A stretch of DNA of 30,068 nt from Xanthoparmelia taractica (taxonomy: Eukaryota > Ascomycota > Lecanoromycetes > Lecanorales > Parmeliaceae). Position 1 is the stretch's first letter. Each line of letters begins with the position of its first letter. The stretch is taken from NCBI GenBank assembly GCA_033085395.1, contig JANQBS010000386.1, positions 1-30,068 on the forward strand, in the 5' to 3' direction. Positions 1 through 9,200 of this stretch are shown here, one piece after another. A model generated the notes under the pieces. It searched no databases, was not told where the DNA came from, and saw only the letters and a program-made list of their open reading frames with translations. A program made the position numbers and the translations under genes.

Positions 1-666
1 ATAAAGAAGAAATATTATATATTATAATAATACTAAGTTATTATAGAGTTTTAATAATATGTTAACATTTTAATAATATTAGCCCTAACCCTAATATTGC
101 ATATTCCAGGGAGTTGCATATCCTAGGGAATACATATAAATTCCTTGTAAGTGAACTTCCGCGTGATCGAGTTGCTATAAAAATTTGCGCGAATTAAAGA
201 TATTATAGTAATAACATAACGAAAGAGTAACTACTAGCTTCGATGCTAAATCGGACCTAAAAGAGATTTCTTAAGCGTATCGAGAGGACGGCACTCGATC
301 TATAATTAGTTAGATCTTAATTAACAAGTCGAGTCGTAAATAGTTACCCGACTCTATAGATATTATCAGCTATGTTTCAAAATTCTCGCTATAATCTCTA
401 TTAAGAACAGTTATTATTAGAGTCTAAACTCACTATCAATTCGATATAAGAAATAGTCGCTTAGTATTACTATATCACATTAAGAATTTTTAAGCTGGAG
501 TTTAAGATAATTCAATACGAATATTAATATATTCTAGCAATTCCAGAGTATCGACATAATAACTTCCGAGTAAGCTTCGCGATCCCGTCGTAGCTATAGC
601 GAATATAAGAGTATACGTTATAAAATTAAAAACGTGTTTAAGTATAGAAAAAACGCGATAATATTA
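1..666. other. RIP-degraded AT-rich block, no gene
   Basis: Very AT-rich sequence with stop codons in all frames, abundant TA, few CA/TG dinucleotides and CG still present. This is the usual outcome of CpA-biased C-to-T mutation (RIP) in repeated DNA. No protein family could be recognised. The original repeat type is unknown. Confidence 0.75.
83..94. repeat. Two telomere-type CCCTAA units
   Basis: CCCTAACCCTAA occurs once, embedded in AT-rich DNA. It equals two TTAGGG units read on the minus strand, the standard filamentous-fungal telomere repeat. Two units can arise by chance or remain from a subtelomeric junction, so no telomere is claimed. Confidence 0.35.
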
Positions 667-1695
667 CGAGTCGGAAAGGTCTGGAATGGTCTGGGATATG
701 GGGTGTCGATACCATATCATGGTATGATATGATATTAAGATTATATCATTTAATTTTTATGAGATAATCTAAGAGACGTGCTAATATCATGAAATAATCT
801 AAGAAATTTCTAATATATACAGGGGTATCCTATGTTATATATAGGGATATGGGAAATATACTATATATAGAAGAAGTTACTCTATATAGAATCATGCGAA
901 CGTATTCTAATTATTATTCTAGTTATTACTTTACTTTATTATTACGTTATTAAGTATTCTAGTTATTATTCTAATTATCATCTTACTTTATTATCGCTAT
1001 TATTATTAAGGTTAATTAAAAAATTCGAAATTATTAGATAGAGAAGATTTCTAATATTAATTATATTAGTAATAATAATAAAGTGCTCTTTAGATTAACT
1101 TAAGTAAGAAATTAATTCTTTCTTATTAAAATTCTATTTATTAATTATTCTTTAATTAAGAGAAGAGAAGCGAACGTAAAATAATAGAAAATTAATCTCT
1201 ATAGATTAAAGATCTGCGAAAAAAGTAAAAGAGATAACTTAAAATTATTCTATAAGTAATTAAAAAAGAGATCGACTTGACGATCTTACGTAGATTACAA
1301 TTTAAGAAAATAATATATTATAGTTATTATTCTAGTTATCACTTATTAGAATAGCTATATTTACTTAGCGAGATTAAATTAGAAGAGAGTTTATCTTAAT
1401 ATCACTTATTAAGTGTCGGAGTTTAATAATTACTTAAACTAATTTCGCCCTAACTTATATATTAATCTAAAATTTTCTTATCTTATTCGCCACCTAATAT
1501 AAGAAATAATCTATATTATAAGATATCTCTACATATATTAGAAATTTCTCAAATCATTTCATAATATTAGTAATTTCTTATCTTATATCTTTATAAGTAA
1601 TCTAATATAACCCCCTTATAATACCCTCCCATAATATGATATGGTACGATATGATATGGGATATCCCACCAAATATATCAGACCTTTCCGGCCCG
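667..1695. mobile_element. 1.03 kb TIR DNA element with TA target duplication
   Basis: The left end reads CGAGTCGGAAAGGTCTG and the reverse complement of the right end reads CGGGCCGGAAAGGTCTG. The two differences are transitions of the RIP type. TA flanks both ends (665-666 and 1696-1697), as expected for Tc1/mariner-type insertion. The inverted similarity continues inward for about 180-190 bp: both arms share a run like GAAATTTCTAATATAT and ATATCATGGTATG-like palindromic ends. The core is AT-rich with no recognisable transposase, so this is probably a non-autonomous or RIP-destroyed element. The same terminal motif starts again at 29994. Confidence 0.82.
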
Positions 1696-2345
1696 TAGAT
1701 AATATTATAAGTAGAGTTTTAAGTAATATAATCTAAAGAAGACTCTAGCGTATATTAGTTAAAAGTAATAATTTAATTAAACTCTAATATCTCTATAGAA
1801 TAACTTGAAATTATCGTAATCTTTAAAGTTGAAAATATCGCTAGGGAATTCGCTTAATCGTCTAAAGTTAATAATCGTTACAAGCAAAGAGCGATATTCA
1901 GCGTTAACCTAGCACGATTATAATAAGAATATTATCGCTATTGAAGATACAAAGACTTCGAAAGATCTATAACTATAGATATATGAGGTATTGAAACTTC
2001 GAGAATCGAATTTAATAGTAGTTAATAAGCGTCGACTAGCTTATATTAGTATTAATTCCGTAGATCTTCTCTAAGCTCTAAGCTTATCGAGATTATTATT
2101 AATTTAAATTTACAAAATCGAGAAATTAATTAGTAAGTTATTAATCTTGATAAGAAATTAGTTAAAGTATAAAAATAGAGTGAAAAGATTATTAAATTTA
2201 TTCTCTAGTCCAATAATATCATTTCTTAAGCTTTTAGCGCCCAGCCATATACGGCACTAGCGTGGTCAGGAGTGTCGATTCTTCTTTCAGTAAGTAGTAT
2301 CCTAATAGTAGAGCTATACTGGTGACTGCTGAATCAAAGTATCCC
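1696..2345. other. RIP-type AT-rich DNA grading into normal GC
   Basis: AT-rich DNA without open reading frames up to about 2225, then a short stretch of near-normal composition (2226-2345). No gene or RNA was recognised. Confidence 0.6.
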
Positions 2346-2460
2346 ATCGTCTGCTGGGGTCGCTGATTTGCTTGGCGCTGAGCCCGCCCGCAATCCTTGA
2401 GCCCTTAGAAGTAGCCCTAAATAATGCTAAGCAAATCGGCGACCTATCGTATTAGACGAT
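2346..2460. repeat. Imperfect inverted repeat (35-38 bp arms, ~42 bp loop)
   Basis: The left arm (2346-2380) starts ATCGTCTGCT and contains GGTCGCTGATTTGCTTGGC. The reverse complement of the right arm (2423-2460) starts ATCGTCTAAT and contains GGTCGCCGATTTGCTTAGC. The arms differ mainly by transitions and a small gap. It could be a foldback/MITE remnant or a hairpin end of another element. It lies directly left of the candidate solo LTR. Confidence 0.6.
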
Positions 2461-2471
2461 AAGATAGTTAT

Positions 2472-2614
2472 TGTTGAAAATAGTGATAATCAGCCCTGTG
2501 CACGTGACTTCGCACTAGTGACTTGGCAAGAACACTTATCATATATTTCGCCTTCTGTATTCTACTTCTTCTTCATAGCATCATCTAGACGGTCAAGTAA
2601 CTTGTTATTCAATA
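2472..2614. mobile_element. Candidate solo LTR, 143 bp, 5-bp target duplication
   Basis: Begins TGTTGAAAAT and ends TTATTCAATA, so the ends are near-complementary (TGTTGAA versus TATTGAA, with one RIP-type change of the expected terminal CA to TA). GTTAT flanks both sides (2467-2471 and 2615-2619), a 5-bp duplication typical of LTR retrotransposon integration. A TATA-like ATCATATATTTCGCC stretch lies inside. No internal retroelement region is adjacent, so it would be a solo LTR. It sits just upstream of the NACHT remnant and may have separated it from its 5' end. Only one copy is visible, so family identity is unproven. Confidence 0.5.
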
Positions 2615-2639
2615 GTTATTATTGAATTTCTCACAATAG

Positions 2640-2985
2640 AGTCATGCTATAATTGAAGGCCTTAGTTTCATTTCTTATCTTTTGCGTTTATATAAGCTTA
2701 AAGAAAGACTCTATCTACGGGTTACAGATAAGCCTACTCATCTAGACTTCGTTAAGACTATCGTAGAGCTCTATTTCAACATCTTCGAGTATCAAGCTCG
2801 ACTAACCTATTATCTATCCCAGAGTCCGCTTAAGCGAGACATTAGGGGTATATTAGAGCTGGACGACTGGAGAGTTATGATAAAAAAGGTCGAAACCTCC
2901 AGCGACAGCTGTACGTAACACTATACACTCTCCGACAGAACGAGAGAAAAAGAATTCTTCGACAGAAGAGACAATGTCGATTATA
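2640..2985 (+). pseudogene. NACHT/STAND NTPase, N-terminal fragment (broken)
   Basis: An open frame from about 2640 reads through a single TAA at 2916-2918 to about 2985. It encodes the N-terminal region typical of large fungal NACHT-type NLR-like proteins: LYKLKERLYLRVTDKPTH, then VELYFNIFEYQARLTYYLSQ, then an LDDW tryptophan motif and IKKVETSSDSCT. After the stop come LSDRTREKEFFDRRDN. The stop is consistent with a CAA-to-TAA RIP change in a Gln codon. There is no convincing ATG: the frame is open upstream only to the TAG at 2637, and a candidate solo LTR ends at 2614. The reading ends just before the P-loop part of the protein, and homologous sequence resumes on the same strand at about 25835. 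These proteins are nucleotide-triggered signalling switches in fungal innate immunity/incompatibility; this copy cannot be functional. Confidence 0.78.
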
Positions 2986-3009
2986 TAATTTGGCTGGGCC
3001 ACATCATGG

Positions 3010-3477
3010 TCAGCGAAGGCTACTAGTCATGGTGTCTCTACACACAATAATAAAGTTATTGTTAAGAGTATCGCTCAGATGAAACTCGTATTCATGTTTT
3101 CCAATAAGCCCTCGCTCAATCTCTAGCAGAGGAGATATATAAGTATAAAGCGGCTATGGTCACGTCAATGGTATCTTACCCCAGCAGCAAGATATGTACA
3201 GTGCAACGCCACCCAAGGCGGACAATGAGACTGTTAAATCATCCCAGGAGAATCTCCGAATAATTATTGCCTTGGTATATAACCGGTTCGCGAGGAAAAG
3301 CGTAATGAGGGCGACCATGAGACCGCCGACAATGACCAATATCGGTCCTCTGCTCTCCGGGTGCGCAAAGTTGGGGGTGACGCCGGTTGGGGGCACACCG
3401 GCAGGATACTGGCGAAGAGCATCTGGATCTGCTAGTATAGCAGGTGTCAATTCTTGAGACATAGTTGTCTGAGTCAA
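3010..3477 (-). pseudogene. SAT-like/rhodopsin-domain membrane protein, N-terminal half
   Basis: Exon 1 is 3477-3180 and exon 2 runs from 3122 to a TGA at 3010-3012. The 57-nt intron (3179-3123) has donor GTAAGA and acceptor GCTAG. Exon 1 starts MTQTTMSQ (an alternative ATG lies five codons in), followed by GVPPTGVTPNF and PESRGP. A first membrane helix (ILVIVGGLMVALITLFLANR) leads to the RRFSWDD motif of the fungal rhodopsin-domain family and a second helix. Spliced exon 2 gives GLIGKHEYEFHLSDTLNNNF, matching the conserved GKHxWD-type stretch after helix 2. The protein then runs out, lacking helices 3-7; intact family members are about 350-420 aa, and a paralog at 22574-24096 has 397. The missing C-terminal half is found on the same strand at 24838-25837. 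It is probably non-functional alone. Confidence 0.8.
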
Positions 3478-3994
3478 CTATAGAAAAAGTGTTAGAAAGG
3501 TCCCAAAGGCCTTGTTAGTGTTATGCTACTGACGACGATATGGGAAGCGGCATCGGAAGATAAATGTCTGGAACGAGGTCCTAGTTGGTGCAAGTATGAA
3601 ACACGCTGCAGCTCCCGAGGAGCTGGTCATTGATAGATAAATGTTCTGCACGAAACCCGTGAAGGATACATCATCGACTGCCATAAGGGATGGTCCACCT
3701 CTCCGTACCGTTTTCCAGGGTCAGGGCGCTCTCTAAATGCTTCTTCTCTCTTGCATTAGGTCTGAGAAGCCAGTAACCCTCCTACTCTTGCAATTTTGAA
3801 TGCCACCACGAAGGAGACCTGCTCGGCCTGTAGCTTCGGCAACGTCGGGTACCAGAGATTCTTGACTACGATCCGTATTGAAACGACGAGTTGCTTTCCT
3901 CGCTCTTAGCAGTTTTAAAAACCCATGCGTCTCGTTGCATTTTTCTCTACTCTTCTGTTTCTGCCAATTTCTCCACGATGAGTTTGGTATTCAG
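3478..3994. other. Gene-less stretch between divergent/tandem minus-strand genes
   Basis: Normal-GC DNA upstream of the rhodopsin half-gene and downstream of the Sec11-like gene. It would contain the former's promoter and the latter's 3' region. No open frame with recognisable similarity, RNA or repeat was seen. Confidence 0.5.
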
Positions 3995-4615
3995 CTACAA
4001 AAGTGCGACGAAACTGAGAACCATTAACACAATTCCTTTCGCCCACACGCTTTCGTTAAGCGCAATGCTCGCCCACCCTAGCATCGGCACATACCCCCTC
4101 ACTACCCCTACCACCTCTTTCCTCTCCACATAACTCTTCTCTGAGGGATAAAGCCCGCGATCATCAACATCGTTGTTATCCCCTTTCGTCAGTATCCTCT
4201 GCTTTAACATCGTTCCTGCCACCCTTTCAGCTCTTTCAACGGCTTCGATCATCCCCTCAAATCTCTCAATGCCCAGAATCCCTTCATTCTCAGGCTGCGC
4301 TTCCTCGAAATGCACCTGGATGGCTCTGTGCACCATGGGCAATTCCTTTCCCGGGAACCACACTACGGGTACGTCGCCTACATTGATGAATTCTGAGCGG
4401 TTGGAGATCAAGATAATGTCCCCTCTGTGGAGAGTTGGGGACATTGATTCGGAGATGACGACGAGGATGGGGAAGGGAGAGTCGGTGAGGAAGCATAGGG
4501 TTTTATAGGACATGAAAGTAGTAGCGATGAGGGCGAGAATGGGGAGAGCTTTTACCAAGAGAAGGCGAATATTAAAGATGGAAATTTTCCATGAACTCGA
4601 TAGGGAGAAAGGCAT
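3995..4615 (-). CDS. sec11: Sec11-like signal peptidase catalytic subunit (S26B), paralog
   Basis: An intronless 206-aa protein. Sec11 is the catalytic subunit of the ER signal peptidase complex, which cleaves signal peptides from secretory proteins on the lumenal side. An N-terminal membrane helix lies at about 17-43. The catalytic boxes follow: SESMSP with Ser57 and RGD at 64-66 (box B), MVHRA with His96 (the ER-type His replacing the bacterial Lys), and KGDNNDVDD with Asp146 and Asp151/152. RGYVPMLGW at 173-181 and a C-terminal hydrophobic helix complete the family pattern. Usual length is about 165-190 aa; the extra length comes from the N-terminus and an acidic 105-135 insert. The usual SGSMEP is SESMSP here. 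All catalytic residues are present, so it may be active, but the divergence suggests an accessory copy rather than the housekeeping gene. The start chosen is the first ATG, directly before the helix. Confidence 0.88.
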   Translation of the reverse strand: MPFSLSSSWKISIFNIRLLLVKALPILALIATTFMSYKTLCFLTDSPFPILVVISESMSPTLHRGDIILISNRSEFINVGDVPVVWFPGKELPMVHRAIQVHFEEAQPENEGILGIERFEGMIEAVERAERVAGTMLKQRILTKGDNNDVDDRGLYPSEKSYVERKEVVGVVRGYVPMLGWASIALNESVWAKGIVLMVLSFVALL

Positions 4616-5445
4616 TATTGGAAAATCAGGCCCTTTTCTTCTGATGGAACGATATTTTTACCCGGAATGTTCGGTATTGCTCGAGTTCCAAACTCGTAGG
4701 AAATTAGGAAGACGATCTGGATTGTCTCTAACGTTGTTTACAGCTGTAGAAATGTTGGAATTCAGCCAATAGGAGGCCGTTTACGCCGCAAGCTGACTAA
4801 GCGTCTTAGCGTAGTCTTGGCGTTTCTCCATCCCCTAGCTAGATAGTCCGTCTCTCCTATTCAATTAAGCAATCAATTCATGCTTAATGAGACCACTCAA
4901 TCCTCCAATCCAATAAGAAATAAAGGGGGATTCTCTTCCTGGTCGAATCTCGGGGGGGAATTTTATGCCAGAAGCGGAATAGTACTTGCAGCCCGATTCC
5001 TTGCATGTTCCACTCCCTAAAACCACCTTATGCAGATTATCAGGCTAGCTGTCGACACCTGCATAACATGAAGTTTCATATGCTACCAGCTAATAGGCTC
5101 CGGACCGCAATTTCCCGAATCATTGTAACATCCCGAAGCAAAGAAACGTGTCAACTCGAGGCTCGCTTCTACAGCACCAACCATGATCAAAATTTGATTT
5201 TTAACTGACTCCTTACGCAACTATGCAGAGAGAACTTTGCTTTCACTTTTTGTATAGAGTGGCAGAAGCTTACCTCCGTAGACCAGGATAATGGAAGACT
5301 CGAACCGCACTTCCTTTCTCTTTATATTATTTATTATATAGCCACGACTAGGCATAACTTATGCACGTAAGTCTGTCCGAAGATCTTGACTCTATCTGAA
5401 AAGCACGCAGTGATTGAAGATAAAAAAACATCTACTTAGAATTTC
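4616..5445. other. Gene-less intergenic DNA
   Basis: Normal to AT-leaning sequence upstream of the Sec11-like gene. It presumably holds that gene's promoter. No recognisable coding region was seen. Short open frames on either strand have no family features. Confidence 0.5.
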
Positions 5446-5527
5446 GAGATAGGGGTATTCACAGAATATCCCGCTTCACAAAGGGAGATTGACTATGAAA
5501 AACCATAGTCAATAAAGCCCCTATCTC
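5446..5527. repeat. Nested inverted repeat, 82 bp
   Basis: Outer arms GAGATAGGGG (5446-5455) and CCCCTATCTC (5518-5527) are perfect complements. Between them sits a second perfect stem, ATTGACTATG (5488-5497) and CATAGTCAAT (5504-5513), with a 6-nt loop. It could be a small foldback element or a structured regulatory/transcript end. Nothing downstream identifies its role. Confidence 0.7.
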
Positions 5528-5930
5528 TTTATAAAGTCTCTAATCTCATTTTGATTGATCTTCGAAGGATAGTGCCCGGCTTCATCACTACGACATCCAT
5601 CGAGATCCTACTATCTCTCCTAGACTGGACTTGGCTTCGCCATATTATAGGCTTCTAGTCCCTAGCAGCACGTAGAGGTGCCAGTTCTTGTGGAGGGAAG
5701 TTTGTTTTCACACTAGGAATGGTAGGCTTTTGTATACATTTGCAGCTTTGTTCTCGGCCCCCCCTGGAAATCAGCTTTGATGGCCCGTCATCTCCATTCC
5801 ATCTCATCTCAACCGCCTTTGGTCCATTACATATCCAAACCCTTGTCCAATGTCATCTGCGGCCCGGTTTCAGAACAATCATCCCCGTTATCATGGTTCT
5901 CTTCTGCTTCATCCCTTGCTCCTGCCGATT
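5528..5930. other. Gene-less stretch
   Basis: Normal-GC DNA downstream (minus-strand sense) of the small membrane protein gene. Short plus-strand open frames here show no domain or codon pattern of a real gene. Confidence 0.45.
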
Positions 5931-6182
5931 TTAAGATTTGTAGTGCAGAACAATGACAATGACAGCAGCCACGACGGCGCCAGAGATCACCCCGATTATG
6001 AACCTCACGAGCAGAAATCTCGCCGTATAGCCCCAGAAACAGCTGCTGTCTAGTCGTCGTCGTTGTGAATGGTTGCCGCCGCCGAGAACTGGTGCTGGCT
6101 TTGAAGCTTGTGCCGAGCTGTCCCTACTTTCGATGCGGGACGCTTCGACGTAGGATGTTGAGGGTGAATGGCAAGAATCCAT
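5931..6182 (-). CDS. Small tail-anchored-like membrane protein, hypothetical
   Basis: An 83-aa open frame not assigned to any family. The first 50 residues are Ser/Arg-rich and polar. A single strong hydrophobic helix covers about 57-79 (FLLVRFIIGVISGAVVAAVI and onward), ending four residues from the C-terminus, which is a tail-anchor-like topology. The start ATG has a favourable context (A at -3, G at +4). An overlapping minus-strand frame (6050-6385) competes for part of the region and has no features, so I prefer this one. It could still be a random frame or the last exon of a longer gene. No neighbour suggests a role. Confidence 0.4.
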   Translation of the reverse strand: MDSCHSPSTSYVEASRIESRDSSAQASKPAPVLGGGNHSQRRRLDSSCFWGYTARFLLVRFIIGVISGAVVAAVIVIVLHYKS

Positions 6183-6364
6183 GTTTGTGAAGACCTTATG
6201 GCAAGCGGTGTCTTTACTCGGCTTGAGCTAAGTTCGGAATTTTGGAAGGAAGCGTCTCGTAGAAGAAATATTGTTGGGAGTTGCTGAACTGATTTGATGG
6301 AGATTCTAATATGATTGAGGATAAAAATGTTTGCTACTGTGAGATTTTCAACTGCTTGACTGGA

Positions 6365-6985
6365 ATACGAAGATACTGCGCCCACTTCTGTGCGGGATCA
6401 TGGCAAGCAAACAAGGGTCAATGCATCATACTATCTCTGATCATCTAGTCCTTACGCGTTTTTACATGAGGCTGAAACGGACGCCTTCATCGAATGATTG
6501 GATGATGTAAAAAGCGCCCTTCAGCCTTGCATCTTTTTGCTATCTAATATCGACATGTGATGGTGAAACAATTGCTTCATTCAAAATATGAGGATACTGA
6601 GCCACTCTCATACGCTTTCATGGCAATAACCCCGAGTCAATGTGTTTCGTATACTGTACCCTACCTATCTAGTCCGGTACTTGCGTAGTCGTTCGCTTTG
6701 CATAAGGCTGAAACAAAATACCCTCACCAGTAATGTGGTATGGCGCCCTTCAGCCTCGTACCCTTATTTCCCTTCGTTCTCATGTAGTCATGTAGGTACG
6801 TGGTAGTCGAAAACCACCTGCTCGACCAAAACGCGCAGAATGCTGAGCGCATTATGTATGCGTTTTCATGGCAGTGTGACGCAGGGGTCAATTACAAAGT
6901 CATGCTGCATAGTGCGGTCAGATGTCCTCCAGCCTTGTCGTTTTGTTTCCTACCCACGCATGTTGCGTGGCGGTGTTCATACCGG
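6365..6985. repeat. Three degenerate tandem repeats of ~220-250 bp
   Basis: Each unit starts like GAxxATACTGxGCC (about 6369, 6589 and 6838) and contains CATGGCA followed by a GGTCAAT or GAGTCAAT motif (CATGGCA at 6399, 6619 and 6867). Units 1 and 2 end with an inverted pair AGGCTGAA...TTCAGCCT (6469/6520 and 6705/6749); unit 3 keeps only the CCAGCCTTG end. Divergence is high, so the duplication is old. The array lies upstream of the acyltransferase gene. Confidence 0.68.
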
Positions 6986-7261
6986 ATTGGAGAAGAGACA
7001 ACTTTCTTGTCTGAGGTTCCCAAACTTGGAAAGCCCGCAGCTGCGCCGTCTCTTCCAGCCGCTTGCAATGCCACCTCCTGAAACGGACGGATGAGCTGTT
7101 ACTCTAAACCACAAAGTGGTTTCTTCAAGGAAGACATCATCTCACGTGTTTCCCGTGAAGGAATTTGGGAAACCAAGATTACTACTTGATATCGTCCCTC
7201 ATTCATGTTTCGAGAATGAGTACCGAATATAGCAAAACTTGGAAATTGAACTGATTGAGTC
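6986..7261 (+). promoter_or_regulatory. Upstream region of the acyltransferase gene
   Basis: The DNA between the tandem repeats and the ATG at 7262 presumably carries the promoter. No specific TATA box or operator could be assigned. The proposed start context is GAGTCATGG. Confidence 0.3.
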
Positions 7262-8524
7262 ATGGTCACCACGGTGGAAATTTTTGCGAGGGCGCTAGTC
7301 CCGATGTATTACTTTCTTGCGTCGAGTGCAATCAGTATGATCGCTCTCAACGTCTCCTTGAGCAGACGCATTTACTTCCTGCCTCCACTGCTCATTACGG
7401 GGTGGCTATCGTTCCACCAGCTAACCGGCGTCCCATCATGGTACGGCCTAGATAGTCTATGGGGCTTGTTCATCCTCACCTATCTTGTCCACATCATCAC
7501 CGCGTTATACATTGACAAGATTACACTATCGTCAACAAACCACAGTGGCGATACTGCGCACTCTCAATGGAACTTCCACGCTGCTCGCCGAATCTGGAAT
7601 GATCCTCGCCGGCTCCAAACAGCCCAGAAGAACTTTTCCTGGAACACAGATCCGCTCCAACATCACAGAGCAATCGCCCGCTTTGTCCTCACCCGCATCT
7701 CCAAATTCCTAGTATACTGCATGCTATCCTATGTCATCAGCACCGCCATCTTCCCGACCCCATTCCGCCCTCTGACCCCTTCGGACTTCTCCCCCGAAAA
7801 GGAATCCTTCATCCGCCGGCTTCTGCTTTCCTCCAACACCATCACCGTCCGAGAAACACTGCTCCGCCTCATCCTTGGCGTCCACTGGATCTGGATCGCC
7901 TACGTCCTTCTACAGTCCTCGCATCACATCTTGGCCATCATCTTCGTCGGAATCCTTCGCATCGACTCGCCGGACGAATGGCCCCCTCTCTTTGGTAGCG
8001 TCCAGGAAATCACCAGCCTCCGCGCATTTTGGGGCAAATTCTGGCATCGAATCGTCAATCGTCCTTATAGAACCTGTGCGCTGCTCCTATCCCGGAATCT
8101 CCTCGCCCTGGAGCCAGATTCCGCAGCAGAGAAAGTGTTCGTGAGCGCCATCCTATTTTTACTCTCCGGCATCGCCCATTCGACCGTGAGCTGGCAAATG
8201 GGGCAGCGGTGCGGTGTGTGGCAAGACACGGCGTGGTTTTGTGGGAACTTCGTGGCCGCGGGATTGGAGACTATGCTAAAGAGGCGGGCTGCCGGGTTTG
8301 CGAGAGACTTTGGAGTCACGAATCGATATGATCGGCTGACTTCGGGTTTGGTGGGGAGAGTCGTGGGAGGTTTGTGGGTGTGGGCGTTTTTTGCGTGGTC
8401 GGTTTCAAAATGGCAGTATGGGAAAATCTATTGCGCAATGTTGGAGCATGCGCCGCCGGTCAGCCACCGAAAGGTATCCCCAGATCTCTTCGCAGATCTT
8501 GCACATGCTCTTGGTAGTATTTAG
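7262..8524 (+). CDS. Wax-synthase-type MBOAT acyltransferase
   Basis: A single-exon, 420-aa polytopic membrane protein. It belongs to the fungal wax-synthase-like MBOAT O-acyltransferases, which transfer acetyl/acyl groups from acyl-CoA to hydroxyls. Several characterised members acetylate meroterpenoids or other secondary metabolites. Hydrophobic helices lie at about 9-30, 38-55, 65-83, 145-163, 205-232, 292-307, 325-338 and 365-381. The family signature DEWPPLFGSVQEITSLRAFW lies at 239-258, continuing into GKFWHRIV (259-266). A second conserved block is LFLLSGIAHS, with the likely catalytic His306. Length fits the family (about 350-450 aa). No polyketide synthase, terpene cyclase or P450 lies nearby, so this appears to be an orphan tailoring enzyme. 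The substrate is unknown. No stops or frameshifts. Confidence 0.85.
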   Translation: MVTTVEIFARALVPMYYFLASSAISMIALNVSLSRRIYFLPPLLITGWLSFHQLTGVPSWYGLDSLWGLFILTYLVHIITALYIDKITLSSTNHSGDTAHSQWNFHAARRIWNDPRRLQTAQKNFSWNTDPLQHHRAIARFVLTRISKFLVYCMLSYVISTAIFPTPFRPLTPSDFSPEKESFIRRLLLSSNTITVRETLLRLILGVHWIWIAYVLLQSSHHILAIIFVGILRIDSPDEWPPLFGSVQEITSLRAFWGKFWHRIVNRPYRTCALLLSRNLLALEPDSAAEKVFVSAILFLLSGIAHSTVSWQMGQRCGVWQDTAWFCGNFVAAGLETMLKRRAAGFARDFGVTNRYDRLTSGLVGRVVGGLWVWAFFAWSVSKWQYGKIYCAMLEHAPPVSHRKVSPDLFADLAHALGSI

Positions 8525-8721
8525 CACGAGCAAGCTATTTTCGCGTTCTTCTCTGCAATAAGGGACTCGGAAAGACAAAAGGATTCCAGCAAGTATAAAA
8601 TTTGCAAAGACACGAGGATTAGGCAATCCACGAAGACTCAAATGAATTATGAAAAAGCCATAGAGGCCTCATAAAGAGGCGAAGATTCTCGAATAAGCCC
8701 AGAAACGATGCAGTCTACTCA
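8525..8721. other. 3' flank of acyltransferase gene
   Basis: Short gene-less stretch after the TAG stop. No terminator consensus could be assigned. Confidence 0.4.
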
Positions 8722-9031
8722 AACTATACCTAATGCAGCTAGATCAATGAGGGGCTAGAATGATTAAGGTACCTAGGTATGATTGACTAATAAGCTATCT
8801 AATAAAATGAGTATATAGAGCGTATAGAATAAATTCTATAGTAAAGATTGTAATCTATTATTTATATTTAAAAGTCTATCAAGATTTATTCTATTCTAGA
8901 ATTCAATCTAGATAATAACGATATAGAAATTCGATGTGGTTTATAAGCTTATTCTCTATTATCCTCAATGCGATGTTCGATATTTGTACATACTATTGAA
9001 TTGACTAATCATGATCCGAAACCAACAACAC
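8722..9031. repeat. 0.3 kb repeat, copy A (RIP-mutated)
   Basis: Aligns in direct orientation with 11034-11337. Both begin AACTAT(A/G)CCTAATGCAGC followed by TAGATCAATG, and both end GACTAATCATGATC followed by an A/C-rich AACAA-type tail. Differences in the middle are largely C in copy B replaced by T in copy A, or G replaced by A. Copy A is clearly AT-rich while copy B has near-normal GC. No coding potential. Confidence 0.8.
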
Positions 9032-9200
9032 GTTTACCCCTTCGACTCCCTCCCTCTAATCATACACGCGTGTGAAAATGAAGAAAAAAAAAGAAAACTA
9101 GCCCAGAAAGGTCAACCGTCCATCCCAACCAGTCACCGCTCCACACCGCTCAATCCTCTGGGACTCAACCCACCGAAACCCAGAGCCGCCCTCCTATCCC

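Noticed and set aside
3194..3457. Plus-strand open frame opposite the rhodopsin N-half
   Set aside because: It is a shadow of the minus-strand exon, which has splice sites and family motifs.
5280..5310. tRNA T-arm-like sequence on the minus strand (GGTTCGAGTC)
   Set aside because: The stem around the loop does not pair with proper lengths, and no D-arm, anticodon arm or acceptor partner lies upstream.
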